This document shows positions 16,833 to 26,359 of a stretch of 64,000 nt of DNA, piece by piece. Location: contig JAUJNJ010000007.1 in the NCBI GenBank assembly GCA_030448225.1, positions 13,818-77,817 of the forward strand, given 5' to 3'. Position numbers and translations under genes: made by a program. The notes beneath the pieces are model-generated. The model was given only the letters and a program-made list of their open reading frames with translations, was not told where the DNA came from and did not search any database. Positions within the stretch are counted from its first letter, which is position 1, and the number at the start of each line of letters is the position of its first letter. Source of the stretch: Phycisphaerae bacterium (GTDB taxonomy: Bacteria; Planctomycetota; Phycisphaerae; Tepidisphaerales; Tepidisphaeraceae).

Positions 16833-17472
16833 GTCGAACGTCTCGTAGCCGTGCGAGCGGAGCAGCGAAGCACGCGATCGCCCGCTGTGGGAACGCCCGG
16901 CTGGCCTCGAACATCACCACCGCCGGCGGCACCGCCCGCCGCACCGCCCGGCAGCAGGCCCTTGAGGCGGCAACTCGGCAAGCTGCACGTCGACCTTCGC
17001 GAAACCGACCGGGCCAAGGCCGCCGCGTCGATCAGATCCGCCGCCCGGCGGGCAAGGACCACCGCCGCGTCGACGAACTCCTCCCGGACACCGCCGTCGT
17101 CCACTCCGCTCGAGCGTGCTGACCGGAGTGGAGCGGCCGACGAGCAGTTCGCCCTCGCCGTCGTGGTCGGACGCGGCACGCTTGTTGACGCTGAGCGTGC
17201 CGGCACCGCACGGCCGGCGTCAGGCGCTTGTTCGATCCGGTCGGCCATCTGCGCTGCGGCTCTCGACGGCGAGCACCCGAAAAGCCCAGGCGATCCAGGG
17301 CCTCGGCCACGTCGCGCCGCGGTGCGCGCCGACGTCGGCCGCGTGCTTCCACTGCGGAGGCATCGCGTCGAGCATCGGCCGGAGGTAATGCACCTCGAGC
17401 GTGGCGGCCAGCGGGGTCGTTCACGTCGAGGCAGGGCGTGCTTTCGATTCGTTCGACTTCCAACTCCATCAT
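16700..17472 (-). CDS. FkbM-family methyltransferase (frame-broken)
   Basis: Begins MELEVERIESTPCLDVNDP at ATG 17472/17469, just after GGAGG. Pieces in three frames give YLRPMLDAMPPQWKHAADVG, then AHRGDVAEALDRLGF, LAVEPQRRMADRIEQ, EEFVDAAVVLARRAADLIDA, VGFAKVDVQL and finally PAVVMFEASRAFPQRAIACF with LLRSHGYETFDVFVRDGVAP. D-V-G-A-H-x-G-D, V-E-P-Q and the F-E-x-S end are classical FkbM features. These enzymes O-methylate sugars or antibiotics. It runs directly into the putative sugar O-methyltransferase. At least five frame breaks make the exact residues uncertain, but the family call is good. Confidence 0.6.
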
Positions 17473-17810
17473 CCTCCGTCCGCGGCGGGGGCCGCATTGA
17501 AAAACAACTGCCACGCGACGCGCGGCCCGTCGCGCCGGCGACGGCGCGCGTCGATCGTGGTGTCACTTTGCGCTTCGAGGGTCACTTCTACAAAGCGGCG
17601 TCATGGCCGTCGACGTGTCACGACTGTTACGGCGATCGAGCCCGGTCGCGGCGGGCGCGGCCGGATCTGCGACGTCGCCTGCTCCGCGGGCAGACGGCGC
17701 GCCGTCCGTCGGAAGGTGGCGTGCGATCGACCGGCACGTGCCGGCGTACGGTGCGGGCGTCGGGCGGCCGCGACTCCCACCGCACCGCGGCGGTGGCATC
17801 GACGAGGCCG
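17473..17810. other. Intergenic region
   Basis: About 340 bases between FkbM and the upstream glycosyltransferase, same strand. Only Arg-rich shadow frames. Contains short AT-containing patches (CATCATCCTCC upstream of the FkbM start is its ribosome-binding region). Confidence 0.4.
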
Positions 17811-19031
17811 CTACATGCCGGGCGCCGGGAATCGTCCGGGGGCCGGCAGGTACCGCGGCTCCCACAGCCGCAGGATCGGGCCGGCGAAGTGGGCGGCGAC
17901 GCCGCGGGCGACGTCGTCGACCCGCGCCGGGTTGATGTTGGCGATCACCACGCCGTCCGCGCCGAGCGCGCCGGCGTCGGCGGGGTCGACGATCGGGAGG
18001 CGGCGGTGCATCCCGTCGCGCCGCGGGCTCGGGGTCGACGATCGCCACGATCTCCAGCGCGGCGAGGCGGCAGGGCGCGGTACGTCGCGTAGAAGTTCTT
18101 GCCGAAGCCCGCCAAGCGCGACGCCGCACCTCGTGGGCCGCCGCCCACGCGCGACCGCCGGCGCCTGCGCGCGGCCAGGCCGAACGCCGATCTCGACCGC
18201 CGCGTCGCCGAGCGTGCGGCGGCCGACGAGAAGGCTCGCGCTCGGCCCACACCCGCGCCTCGCGCAAGCGCCCGGCGGCGCATCCCGGCAGCCGCCGCGC
18301 GGCGAACGCGGCGTAGCGGGCGCGCCCAGTCGCGGCGGTACTCGGTCCGCAGGCCGCGCGGCAGGAACCGCTCGACGAGGATCAGGTGGTGGATGCGCAG
18401 GTCCATCCTCGGCGCCAGTTCCGGCGACGCCTCGCCCTGCGCGCCTCGCCGACGCCTCGTCCGCCGCGGCCTCGTGGCGGAACGCGACGTCCTCGAACCG
18501 CTCGATCCGCTGGCCGGTCGCGAGGATGCGGAAGCTCAGGTCGTACTGCCCGCGTGGCGGTGGAACTCCGGCGAGAACCCGCCGACCTGCTCGAGCACCG
18601 CCTCGGCGGATCACGCCGCGCGCCGCCGAGCAGCACGCCCGGCGCCGGCGCCCGCGCCTCGCCCTCCGGGCCGACCACGCGCCCGACGACCGCCGCCGTG
18701 TTCGCGTGGCGGTCGAGGTTAGGCTGTGCCGCGGCGGGCACGGCCCGGCCGATCGGGTAGCCGTCGTCGTCGATCGCCGCGACGTGTTGCCCGGTCGCCA
18801 CCTTCAGGCCGTGGTTGCGGGCGGGGAGGCCCTCGTCCTCGGGAAGGTGGAGGATGCGCGTGTCGCGGAACGCGGGTGGGCGGCCTGGGCGCGCCGTCGT
18901 CCGACGCGTTGTCGACGACGACGACCTCCCACTGGTGGGCGCGGCAGCAGCGTGTTGTGTTCAGAGGCTCGAGCGTCGCGAGCAGCGCGTCGCCGCGGCC
19001 TGCGCGTGACGATGACGTAACTGAGTCTCAT
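17811..19031 (-). CDS. Family 2 glycosyltransferase with C-terminal nucleotide-binding-like domain (frame-broken)
   Basis: Start ATG 19031: MRLSYVIVT, then LLATLEPLNTT and EVVVVDNASDDG in shifted frames, HVAAIDDDGYPIGRAV (the acidic metal site), VIRRAVLEQVGGFSPEFHRH and GQYDLSFRILATGQRIERFE. These are the ordered blocks of a family 2 glycosyltransferase. The C-terminal third reads GFGKNFYATYRAL, LEIVAIVDPEPAAR, RLPIVDPADAGALGADGVVI and ANINPARVDDVA with a PILRLWEPRYL end, which looks like a small Rossmann-type module of the kind that handles an NDP-sugar or cofactor. Combined length is about 400 residues. Six or more frame breaks. Works with the methyltransferases in glycan building (context inference). 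Confidence 0.6.
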
Positions 19032-19417
19032 GCCGCTCCTGCCGACGCCCCGCGCCGGCCGTGATGTCTCGCGATCGGTCCCCCTGACCGGCCGACCGCG
19101 GCGTGACGAAATGATGAACGACCGCGCCGCCGCGAGCGCGCGTCGGCTCGGCCGCGCGCGAGGGCAGATAATCGAGCCCCGGGCGACGTTGCCCGGCCCG
19201 GTCCGGGTCCGGCCTCTCCTCGTGGTATCGGGCGACCGGGTCGCGAAAATGCAGTGTTTCGACGCCGCAATTGGGCGCGAGTTCTGCGGAGTCCACGTCC
19301 GATAAAGTTGGAGGGGCGGAGTCGATGTGACCGATACGTCGTTCGGCCGCCGTTGCCGCCGCCGTGCGGCCGCGCGGCCCGTTCGTCGCTCTGCTCTCAC
19401 GACTGGACGCGACCGTC
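19032..19417. other. Divergent intergenic region between glycan genes
   Basis: About 385 bases between two genes transcribed away from each other, so promoters for both must lie here. An AT-richer patch (GCAGTGTTTCGACGCCGCAA and GATAAAGTTGG, 19251-19312) is the best promoter candidate for the kinase gene. No ORF supported. Confidence 0.4.
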
Positions 19418-20968
19418 ATGTCCGCAGCACCCAAGACGCTGACGCTCCCCGCCCTGCTCGACCTCCGCCGCCGCGCGCGGGAGGCCGGGCGCATGGTCGT
19501 GCATTGCCACGGCTGTTTCGACATCGTCCACCCGGGGCACATCCAGCACTTGCAGTTCGCGCGGTCGCTCGGCGACGTGCTGATCGTGACGGTCAGCGGC
19601 GACTCGCACGTGAACAAGGGCGTGAACCGGCCGCTCATCCCCGACGACCTGCGCGCGTCGAGCCTGGCGGCGCTGGAGTGCGTCGACTGCGTCTACGTCA
19701 ACGAGCACCCCACCGCCGTCACGCTCCTGGAGTCGCTGCGGCCGGACGTGTACGTGAAGGGGCGGGAGTACGAGCGGAGCGTCGACCGCCGCTTCCTCGC
19801 CGAGCGCGACGCGGTCACCGCGTACGGCGGGCGCGTCGTGTTCGCCAGCGGCGAGGTCGTCTACTCGTCGACGGCCCTCATCAACAGCCTCGCGGATACG
19901 GCTCATTTCAACGACGAGAAGGTCTACCGCCTCCGCCAGCGGTACGGGTTGGGCGACGCGCACCTCACGAACCTGCTGCAGCGCTGGCGCGACTTGCGCG
20001 TGGTGGTGGTCGGCGATTACATCCTCGACCGCTACCACTTCTGCGACGCGACCGGCGTGGCTGGCGAGGGGCCGATGATGTCGCTCCGCAGCTTGCAGGA
20101 GCGCGACTACGACGGCGGCGCCGGCGTCGTCGCGCTGCACCTGGCGGGACTGGGGGCGCGGCCGACGCTCGTGTCGGCGTTCGCGGAGGACGACGAAGAA
20201 TCGCAACTGGCGCGGATGCGGCTGACGGCCGAGGGCGTGGATCTACAGGCGCTCCCCCACCGCCGGGACGTGATCTCTAAACACCGCTACCTCGTCGACG
20301 ATCAGAAACTGTTCAAGGTCGACCGCGGCGCCGCCGAGCCGTCCGACTCGCACCGCGAGTTGACGTTGGCCCGCCGCATCCTCGACGCCGCCGACGGCGC
20401 CGACGCGGTCGTCTTCGCCGACTACGGCTACGGCCTGATCACCGCCGGCCTGCTCGACCGGATCCTGCCCGAACTCCGCTCGCGCGTGCCGGTCCTCACC
20501 GCGAACGCCAGCGGGAAGCAGAGCAGCCTGCTGCGATTCCGCGACGTGGACCTGCTCTGCCCGACCGAGCGCGGCGTTCGCGAGACGCGGCGCGATTTTT
20601 CCGGCGGACTCGGCGCGGTCGTGTGGGACCTGCTGAACGCGACCGCCGCCCGGCAGGCGATCGTCACGCTCGGCAAGCAGGGCCTCGTCACGTTCGACCG
20701 CGACCCGGCCGACGAGACGGGCCGGCTGCGCAGCGAGTACGTCCCGGCGCTGGCGGGCCGGGCGATCGACCCGCTCGGCTGCGGCGACGCCCTGCTCGCC
20801 ACCGCCACCCTCGCGCTCGCCGCCGGCGGCTCTCTCCAGGCCGCCGCCTACCTCGGCTCGGTGGCGGCCGCGGTCGAGGTGCAGCATCTCGGCAATCACC
20901 CCGTCAGCGCCGACGACCTGCTCCGTCAATTGCGGCGCGGCGGCGACGTCGCGACCGTCGCGGCGTGA
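19418..20968 (+). CDS. Fused cytidylyltransferase-like and PfkB-family kinase (HldE-like, reversed domain order)
   Basis: Intact 516-residue protein. Residues 27-145 form a nucleotidyltransferase with HGCFDIVHPGHIQHL and VYVKGREYE. Residues 190-510 form a PfkB/RfaE1-like kinase with VVVVGDYILDRYHF, YDGGAGVVALHLAGLGA and the catalytic DPLGCGDALLA. E. coli HldE has the kinase first, so the order here is reversed. The kinase active-site motif has Cys (GCGD) where GAGD is usual. HldE makes ADP-heptose from heptose 7-phosphate; this protein may activate heptose or a related sugar for the adjacent glycosyltransferases. The start ATG 19418 opens MSAAPKTLTL; the frame open upstream to 19364 lacks conservation. 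Confidence 0.75.
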   Translation: MSAAPKTLTLPALLDLRRRAREAGRMVVHCHGCFDIVHPGHIQHLQFARSLGDVLIVTVSGDSHVNKGVNRPLIPDDLRASSLAALECVDCVYVNEHPTAVTLLESLRPDVYVKGREYERSVDRRFLAERDAVTAYGGRVVFASGEVVYSSTALINSLADTAHFNDEKVYRLRQRYGLGDAHLTNLLQRWRDLRVVVVGDYILDRYHFCDATGVAGEGPMMSLRSLQERDYDGGAGVVALHLAGLGARPTLVSAFAEDDEESQLARMRLTAEGVDLQALPHRRDVISKHRYLVDDQKLFKVDRGAAEPSDSHRELTLARRILDAADGADAVVFADYGYGLITAGLLDRILPELRSRVPVLTANASGKQSSLLRFRDVDLLCPTERGVRETRRDFSGGLGAVVWDLLNATAARQAIVTLGKQGLVTFDRDPADETGRLRSEYVPALAGRAIDPLGCGDALLATATLALAAGGSLQAAAYLGSVAAAVEVQHLGNHPVSADDLLRQLRRGGDVATVAA

Positions 20969-21386
20969 TCGCCCGACGTTTCGATCAATCGCCTCTCCCA
21001 CACAATCCACACCGCATCACCACGCTGGCCCAGAGCATGCTCGCGCCAGGCCGGATGCGCGCGAGCGATTGGCCCCGTGCCGGTAAGACAACCGAGCGTC
21101 CCGGAGCGACCAGATAGTTGCGACGCCCCGGTCGCCTCGTGGCGCAGCCACAAGCATTTCGCGATGAACTCGCCGCTGCGCGTCGACCGCGACGCAGGCG
21201 GCGCAACTACAGATGCACAAGGGACGTGACGCCACCGGCCGGGTGGTGCGAGCCGCTTCCGCCGGGGCCCCGCGATCCCCGCGCGCGACGCCGCCCCGTG
21301 TTCTTCCGCGGACGCGCGGAGGAACCCGGGGCGGCGTGCGTCACCGTCGCGTAAACGATTCGCGCGGCCGATGGCGGAACTCGACG
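20969..21386. other. Intergenic region between convergent genes
   Basis: About 420 bases. Short basic frames on both strands, no motif. GC-rich with little repeat structure. I see nothing I can name. Confidence 0.4.
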
Positions 21387-21713
21387 TTACTTGCTGCCGG
21401 GGCGGGGCCCGGGGGTGGTGGCGATCTCGCCGAACTGCTGCTCGTAGCGCTTGATGAGCTGCTGGAGCGACATCGTCAGCCGCTTCACGCTCGGGTAGCT
21501 CATGATGATCCGTTCGTTCACCTTGAACAGCAGTTGCTGCTGCTGGCCGCCCTGCGGGTTGGGGTTCGCCATGTTGAACCCGAAGTCGAGCACGACCTCT
21601 TCGGCGGTGTGGTGGATGCGGTAGGCGTTGGCGAAGCCGGTGCGCATGTCGCGCTCGTCGAGGACGAGCTGGAGCTGCTGCTGTTGTTCGGGCGTCTGGA
21701 TTTCTTCGGACAT
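21387..21713 (-). CDS. DUF3467 family protein
   Basis: Intact 108-residue protein starting MSEEIQTPEQQQQLQLVLDE at ATG 21713, with GGAAAGGAAC just upstream as ribosome-binding site. The body VVLDFGFNMANPNP followed by a KVNERIIMSYPSVKRLTMSL strand-helix unit and LIKRYEQQFGEI is the DUF3467 pattern: an antiparallel beta sheet plus one C-terminal helix. Function unknown, widespread in planctomycetes. It is divergent from the FAD oxidase gene 162 bases away. Confidence 0.75.
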   Translation of the reverse strand: MSEEIQTPEQQQQLQLVLDERDMRTGFANAYRIHHTAEEVVLDFGFNMANPNPQGGQQQQLLFKVNERIIMSYPSVKRLTMSLQQLIKRYEQQFGEIATTPGPRPGSK

Positions 21714-21874
21714 GTCGTCGGTTCCTTTCCTGAAGTTGAGGGAGTGGTATTGTGGCGAAATACGCCGCGTTGTCCACGGAAAGCCACGCGCGACGAGGGT
21801 CCGCATAACGAACCCGCCCGCCGCGCCGCCCGCGCCGGGGTGACAACGCCCGCCGGCCGCGGAAGAATGGGGCA

Positions 21875-23318
21875 ATGGGAACGACGACATCGGTGGTCTC
21901 CGCCCTCACCCGCGCGCTGCCGCCCGGCGGCGTGCTGACGGACCCGGCGGGGCTGTTCGTCTACGAGAGCGACGGGTTCACGATCGCCAAGGCCCGGCCC
22001 GGCGCCGTGGTCTTCCCCACGACGACGGCGGAGGTCGTCGCCGTCATGAAACTGCTCGCCGAGGCGGCGTGCCGACGTCCCCCGCGGCTCGGGCACGGGC
22101 TTGGCCGGCGGGTGCGTGGCGTATCAGGACGGCGTGGTCGTCTCCACGACGCGGATGAGCCGCATCCTGAAGATCGACCTCGACAACCGCGTCGCCCACG
22201 TGCAGGCCGGCGTCCGCAACACGCAGCTCACCGACGCCGTCTCGCTCCTGCCCGGCGGGGCCGGACTACCACTTCGCCCGACCCCTCCAGCCAGCGCGCC
22301 AGCACGATCGGCGGCAACGCGGCGACCAACGCCGGCGGCATCCACACGCTCAAGGACTTCGTCTCGTCGAACCACGTGCTCGGGCTGGAGATGGTGTTGC
22401 CCGACGGCGAGGTGCTGGAGGTGGGCGGCCGCGACGGGTGCTACGAGGGCGGCGTTCGACCTGCCGGGTCTGATCTGCGGCAGCGAGGGGACGTTCGGCA
22501 TCATCACGTCGCTCTGGGTGCGGCTCGTGCCCAAGGCCAACAGCTTCCGCACGGCCGTCGGCATCTTCCCCACCACCGCCGGCGCGTGCGAGGCCGTCAG
22601 CGACGTGATCGCCGCGGGCATGCTGCCGGCCGCGATGGAGATGCTCGACGGGCGGATGGTTCGGGTGATCGAGGACGCGTATCACTTCGGCTTCCCGCCC
22701 GACGCGCAGTCGCTCGTGCTGACCGAGATCGACGGGATCGAGCCGCTGCTCGACGGGCAGATGAACGACCTCGTCGCGATCTACCGCCGCCACGGCGCGA
22801 CCGGCATCGAGACGTCGGCCGACCCGGCGGCGCGGGCGAAGCTGTGGAAGGCGCGCAAGAGCGCGTTCGGCGCGATCGGCCGGATCAGCCCGAGCTACTG
22901 CACGCAGGACGCGTGCGTGCCGCGGAGCAAGCTCGCGCCGGTGCTCGAGCGGATCAACGAGATCGGCCGGGAGTTCGGGCTTCAGATCACCAACGTCTTC
23001 CACGCCGGCGACGGCAACGTCCACCCGATCTTCCTCTACGACGACCGCGACGAGGCGCAGGTGCAGAACACGCTGCACGCCGCCGAGAAGATCCTGCAAT
23101 ACTGCATCGACGTCGGCGGCACGCTCACCGGCGAGCACGGCGTGGGCGTGGAGAAACTCCACCTCATGCCCTACCTCTTCGACGAGCCGACGATGAACCA
23201 GTTCGCGCGGACGAAACTCGCGTTCGACCCGCACGAGCGGATCAACGCTGGCAAACTCGTGCCGAGCGACAAGTTCACCGTGCAGTTGATGAAGCCCGGG
23301 CGGAAGGTGCCGCAGTAG
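21875..23318 (+). CDS. glcD: FAD-linked oxidase, glycolate/D-lactate oxidase GlcD-like (frame-broken)
   Basis: Oxidises a 2-hydroxy acid with FAD, normally as the catalytic subunit with GlcE/GlcF. The sequence opens LTDPAGLFVYESDGFTIAKA and VFPTTTAEVVAVMKLLAEA. After a frame break near 22065 (the SGTGLAGG loop) it continues GGCVAYQDGVVVSTTRM. The FAD strand NAATNAGGIHTLKDF follows a second break, then VLGLEMVLPDGEVLEVGG and LICGSEGTFGIITSLWVRLV. The C-terminal GDGNVHPIFLYD and GEHGVGVEK are diagnostic for the GlcD/lactate dehydrogenase group. Total about 480 residues, normal. GlcE and GlcF are absent nearby. The stop overlaps the end of the convergent M48 gene by 44 bases. Confidence 0.8.
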
Positions 23319-25698
23319 CGGCGGCGGCGGCGCCGTTGGTTGCCGGGGCGTCGTCGGCCGGGGTTTCGCCCTGCGGGGGCGCGGGGAGCGGGGAGAGGCC
23401 GATCGATTCCTCGGCCGCCTCGGCGCGGGAGCAGAGGTCGCCCAGCACGCGGAGGTAGAGCGGGTAGTACGCGTCGACGGCGGCGTCGGCGGCCTCGTAG
23501 ACGGCGCCCACCTGCTCCGGCGGCGGGACGGCGGCGACGACGAACCGGGACAGCACGAAGCCGCGCTCCACGTGGGAGTACGGGTAGGCGACGCCGTGCA
23601 GCGCCTGGCGCGCGTCGTCGAGGCCGCGGACGAGCTTGCGCGACCGGGCGATCAACTCGTTGACGAGCGTCTCGGAGTTGTTGTCCGGCTTCAACTGGCG
23701 GAGCAAGGCGCCGAGCGACGCCAGTTGGGCGCGCACCTCCCCGACCGGCCCGGCCGCCCGCCCCAGTGCGGCGAGCGCGGCGAGGTGCGGGTCGGACTCG
23801 CCCGTCGATTCGTCCGCGACGTCGTACGCCCCGCCGCCGCCGGCCAGCCCGCCGGCGAGGTCGTAAGCACCCGCGTCGTCGTCGGCGGCCGCACCGGCGG
23901 TATTGTGACCCGCGGGCGTCGCGGCGCCTGATGCAGGACGCGTCGCGGACGCTCCCGGCCGGTCTAGCAGGAGGGCGAGGCGCAGCCGCTCGAACTGCGG
24001 CGCGAGCGCGTCGCGCAGGCGCGTCGCCGCCGCGTCGCGCCGGGCGGCGGCGCGTTGCTCTTCGGCGCGGAGCGTGTCGTACGTCCCCTTCGGCACGCCG
24101 ACGGCGGCGAAGTCGACCTTCGCCCCCGCCGACAGCAGCGACCGCACCGCGACGATCTTGACGAACGAATGATCCGCTTCGAGAAACGCCGCGGCGACGG
24201 GCCGGAGTCCCGCGGCGGCTTCCACGAGTTCGCCGCGGCGCGACAGGATCTGCTCGGCCGCCGCGTCGGGGTCGACGCCGTCGCCGTCGACGCCCGCGGG
24301 GACGAAGAGCGGGCGGACCGGGTGGACGAGCCCTTGGAAGTACCGCCCCACCGACCCGTGCTTCTCCTCCTGCGTCTCCTGGCTGCCGATCAGATCGCTG
24401 CTGCTGACGAGGTTCTCGGCGCGGAGGTTCAGCCCGAGTTCGTCGCGGTAGAACGCGATCGTGGCGTTGCGCGAGAGGAGGCAGAAGTCGGCGAACAGTT
24501 CCGTCGCCGGCTCATCGACGTGGAACAGCCCCGCCGACCCGTCGCGCCGGCTGCTGGCGACGCGCGAGGCGTCGCACGGGTGCGTGTCGAACCAGCCGGT
24601 CTTGGCCGATCCCCCGGCGCGGCGGATCGCGTCGCGGACGGCCGGGGGCATGCTCGTGTCGCGGTGCAGGACGAGCAGCGACAGGTCGTCGCCGAGGCGC
24701 CGCTCCTGCCACGCGGTGCGGAGATCGTCGAACGCGGCGTTCGACGCGACCGACAGGCTGCGGACGCGCTCGCAGGTCTCGGCGAACGCGTCGCTGCCGG
24801 CGACGCGCGTCTCGTAGCGGTCGGCGTCGTACTCCATCTGCCGGAGCATGAACGAGCTGACGCCGTGGCCGATCATCATCAGCAGCCACAGCACGCGGCG
24901 GGTGACCCAGACGCAGGCGCGGGCGAGGCCGACCACGATCGCCGCGCCCCAGTGCCCGCCGCCGTCGGCGCTGCCGGCGAGCCACTCGTCCCAGGAGTCG
25001 CGCTCGTAGACGACCCGGGCGAACCACGCGTTGATCGTGCGCACGACGAACGTGAGGCGCATCCCGGTGCCCTGCGCGAAGTGGCCGAACTCGTGCGCGA
25101 GCACGCCGGCGAACTGCCGCATCGTGAGGCCCGCCGCCAGCGGCAGGCCGATCGTCAGGACGAGGTCCTTGCGGAGGAACCCGACGATCCCCTCGCGGAA
25201 GCCGGCCGACGCGTTGACGCGGGTGTCGACCGCGATCCGCGAGGGCTTCGGGGCCCCGACGACGTCGCACAGGCGGTCGACGAACGCGAACAGCAGCGGC
25301 TCGTCGCTCCGCCCCAGCTCCAGCGGGCGCGTGCCGCGGGCCCGGCGGGCGAAGATCGGCTTCACGAGGAACAGCACGAGGATGCCGCCGACGAGCAGCG
25401 GCACGAGGTAGATGACGAGCTTCCCCTTGACGTTGCCGCCGCCCTCGAAGATCGCGACGCCGTTGACCGCGTACCAGTACACCCCGTACGCCGCCGCCGC
25501 GACGAGCGCGAGGTAGACCAGCGGCAGCAGGAGCATGGTGACGGCGGCGAGGAACGCGCCGGCGTGGTAGCCGACGCCGACGCGGACGGGCTTGATGCGC
25601 CCGTCGAGCGCGCGGACGAACGCGTGACCGTCCGCCGACGCCGCGACCACGCCCGCCTTGTCGCCGCCAATCGGCGAGGCCATTGGAACCGCTGTCAT
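23275..25698 (-). CDS. M48-family membrane zinc metalloprotease
   Basis: Intact 807-residue protein starting MTAVPMASPIGGDKAG at ATG 25698. Two N-terminal membrane helices (FLAAVTMLLLPLVYLALVAA and LVIYLVPLLVGGILVLFLV), then a metalloprotease domain with VLAHEFGHFAQGTGMRL near residue 205 (HExxH zinc site), a third hydrophobic stretch (VLWLLMMIGHGVSSFML) and MEYDADRYETRVAG, whose E-x3-D supplies the third zinc ligand. This is the M48 (HtpX/Ste24-like) layout. The C-terminal 400 residues form a helical, Ala-rich extension not found in HtpX, with an Ala/Pro-rich end. Likely membrane protein quality control. Its 3' end overlaps glcD tail-to-tail. Confidence 0.8.
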   Translation of the reverse strand: MTAVPMASPIGGDKAGVVAASADGHAFVRALDGRIKPVRVGVGYHAGAFLAAVTMLLLPLVYLALVAAAAYGVYWYAVNGVAIFEGGGNVKGKLVIYLVPLLVGGILVLFLVKPIFARRARGTRPLELGRSDEPLLFAFVDRLCDVVGAPKPSRIAVDTRVNASAGFREGIVGFLRKDLVLTIGLPLAAGLTMRQFAGVLAHEFGHFAQGTGMRLTFVVRTINAWFARVVYERDSWDEWLAGSADGGGHWGAAIVVGLARACVWVTRRVLWLLMMIGHGVSSFMLRQMEYDADRYETRVAGSDAFAETCERVRSLSVASNAAFDDLRTAWQERRLGDDLSLLVLHRDTSMPPAVRDAIRRAGGSAKTGWFDTHPCDASRVASSRRDGSAGLFHVDEPATELFADFCLLSRNATIAFYRDELGLNLRAENLVSSSDLIGSQETQEEKHGSVGRYFQGLVHPVRPLFVPAGVDGDGVDPDAAAEQILSRRGELVEAAAGLRPVAAAFLEADHSFVKIVAVRSLLSAGAKVDFAAVGVPKGTYDTLRAEEQRAAARRDAAATRLRDALAPQFERLRLALLLDRPGASATRPASGAATPAGHNTAGAAADDDAGAYDLAGGLAGGGGAYDVADESTGESDPHLAALAALGRAAGPVGEVRAQLASLGALLRQLKPDNNSETLVNELIARSRKLVRGLDDARQALHGVAYPYSHVERGFVLSRFVVAAVPPPEQVGAVYEAADAAVDAYYPLYLRVLGDLCSRAEAAEESIGLSPLPAPPQGETPADDAPATNGAAAAATAAPSARASSTAR

Positions 25699-25967
25699 GC
25701 GAAGAACCCCCGGGAAGGACGATCGGAAAGGGGCGACGAACAGACGCCGGCGGCAGCTTATCAAACTGCCGTCGACGTTTTCAATATCAGAGAAGTCGGG
25801 AAAGGCGGGGGTGAGACGGACGACACCGAAGGATGATGCTACCCGCCCGTCGGCCTTTTGCCCCCGCGGGAGAGGGTGAGTGTCTTTCGGGCCATCCCCA
25901 AAACGGCGGTCGTCTCTTAATAGAGCATTTCAACTTCAGGTGTAGCGTCCGTGCCGCGCGGACCGTC

Positions 25968-26062
25968 CTCCCGAGGAGCGACAGCGACGACCCATCTCGG
26001 GCTGGGGCTGTGCGCTCCCCGCCCGAGATCCCTCTGGTCGCTGCCGCTCCCCTCGGGATGAC
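25968..26062. repeat. Long inverted repeat, BSP-like palindromic element
   Basis: Left arm CCTCCCGAGGAGCGACAGCG and CATCTCGGGC, right arm GCCCGAGATCC and GCTGCCGCTCCCCTCGGGAT. The arms are complementary with few mismatches over about 30 bases each around a short spacer. Comparable in build to the 33338..33416 element but with another sequence. Confidence 0.55.
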
Positions 26063-26184
26063 ACGCTACACGTGGAGTAGACGTGCTGTAGCCGTGGGCG
26101 GAAGCCCCCGCTTGCTCACGGGACGATCCCATGTGCGTCGGACGTCAGACGTCGGGCATCCGACTTCCAATGACACCGCAAGAT

Positions 26185-26228
26185 CCCCTCACCCCCGCCC
26201 GCTCCCCCGAGTACTGGGGAGAGGGAGT
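26185..26228. repeat. CCCTCTCCCC-AGTACT-GGGGAGAGGG palindrome, copy 1
   Basis: CCCCTCACCCCCGCCCGCTC, CCCCGAGTACTGGGGAGAGG, GAG. Copies at 29151..29181 and 35978..36021. Confidence 0.6.
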
Positions 26229-26359
26229 GGCGATGTCGCGAACCGGAGTTTCGTCCCAACGAGCAAACCGCTGGCGCGAGCGCGTGAGGTTGGGTCGTCA
26301 GACGCCGGAAACGGTCGGCGCGCCGCGGCCGATGTCGGGCGCGCGCCGCACCGCTCGCG

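Larger units (their letters stand above)
25699..26359. other. 660-bp intergenic region rich in inverted repeats
   Basis: Contains a large hairpin element (25968..26062) and a CCCC-AGTACT-GGGG palindrome (26185..26228), plus GTCGGACGTCAGACGTCGGG with CATCCGAC near 26138-26167. No gene supported. It lies upstream of the M48 gene and downstream of the glucan phosphorylase gene. Confidence 0.55.

Noticed and set aside
14781..18092. Long 1103-residue plus-strand ORF
   Set aside because: Pure shadow frame of four minus-strand glycan genes; composition is Arg/Ala/Gly-rich and has no motifs.
24055..25836. 593-residue plus-strand ORF
   Set aside because: Shadow of the M48 protease in another frame, with unnatural composition.
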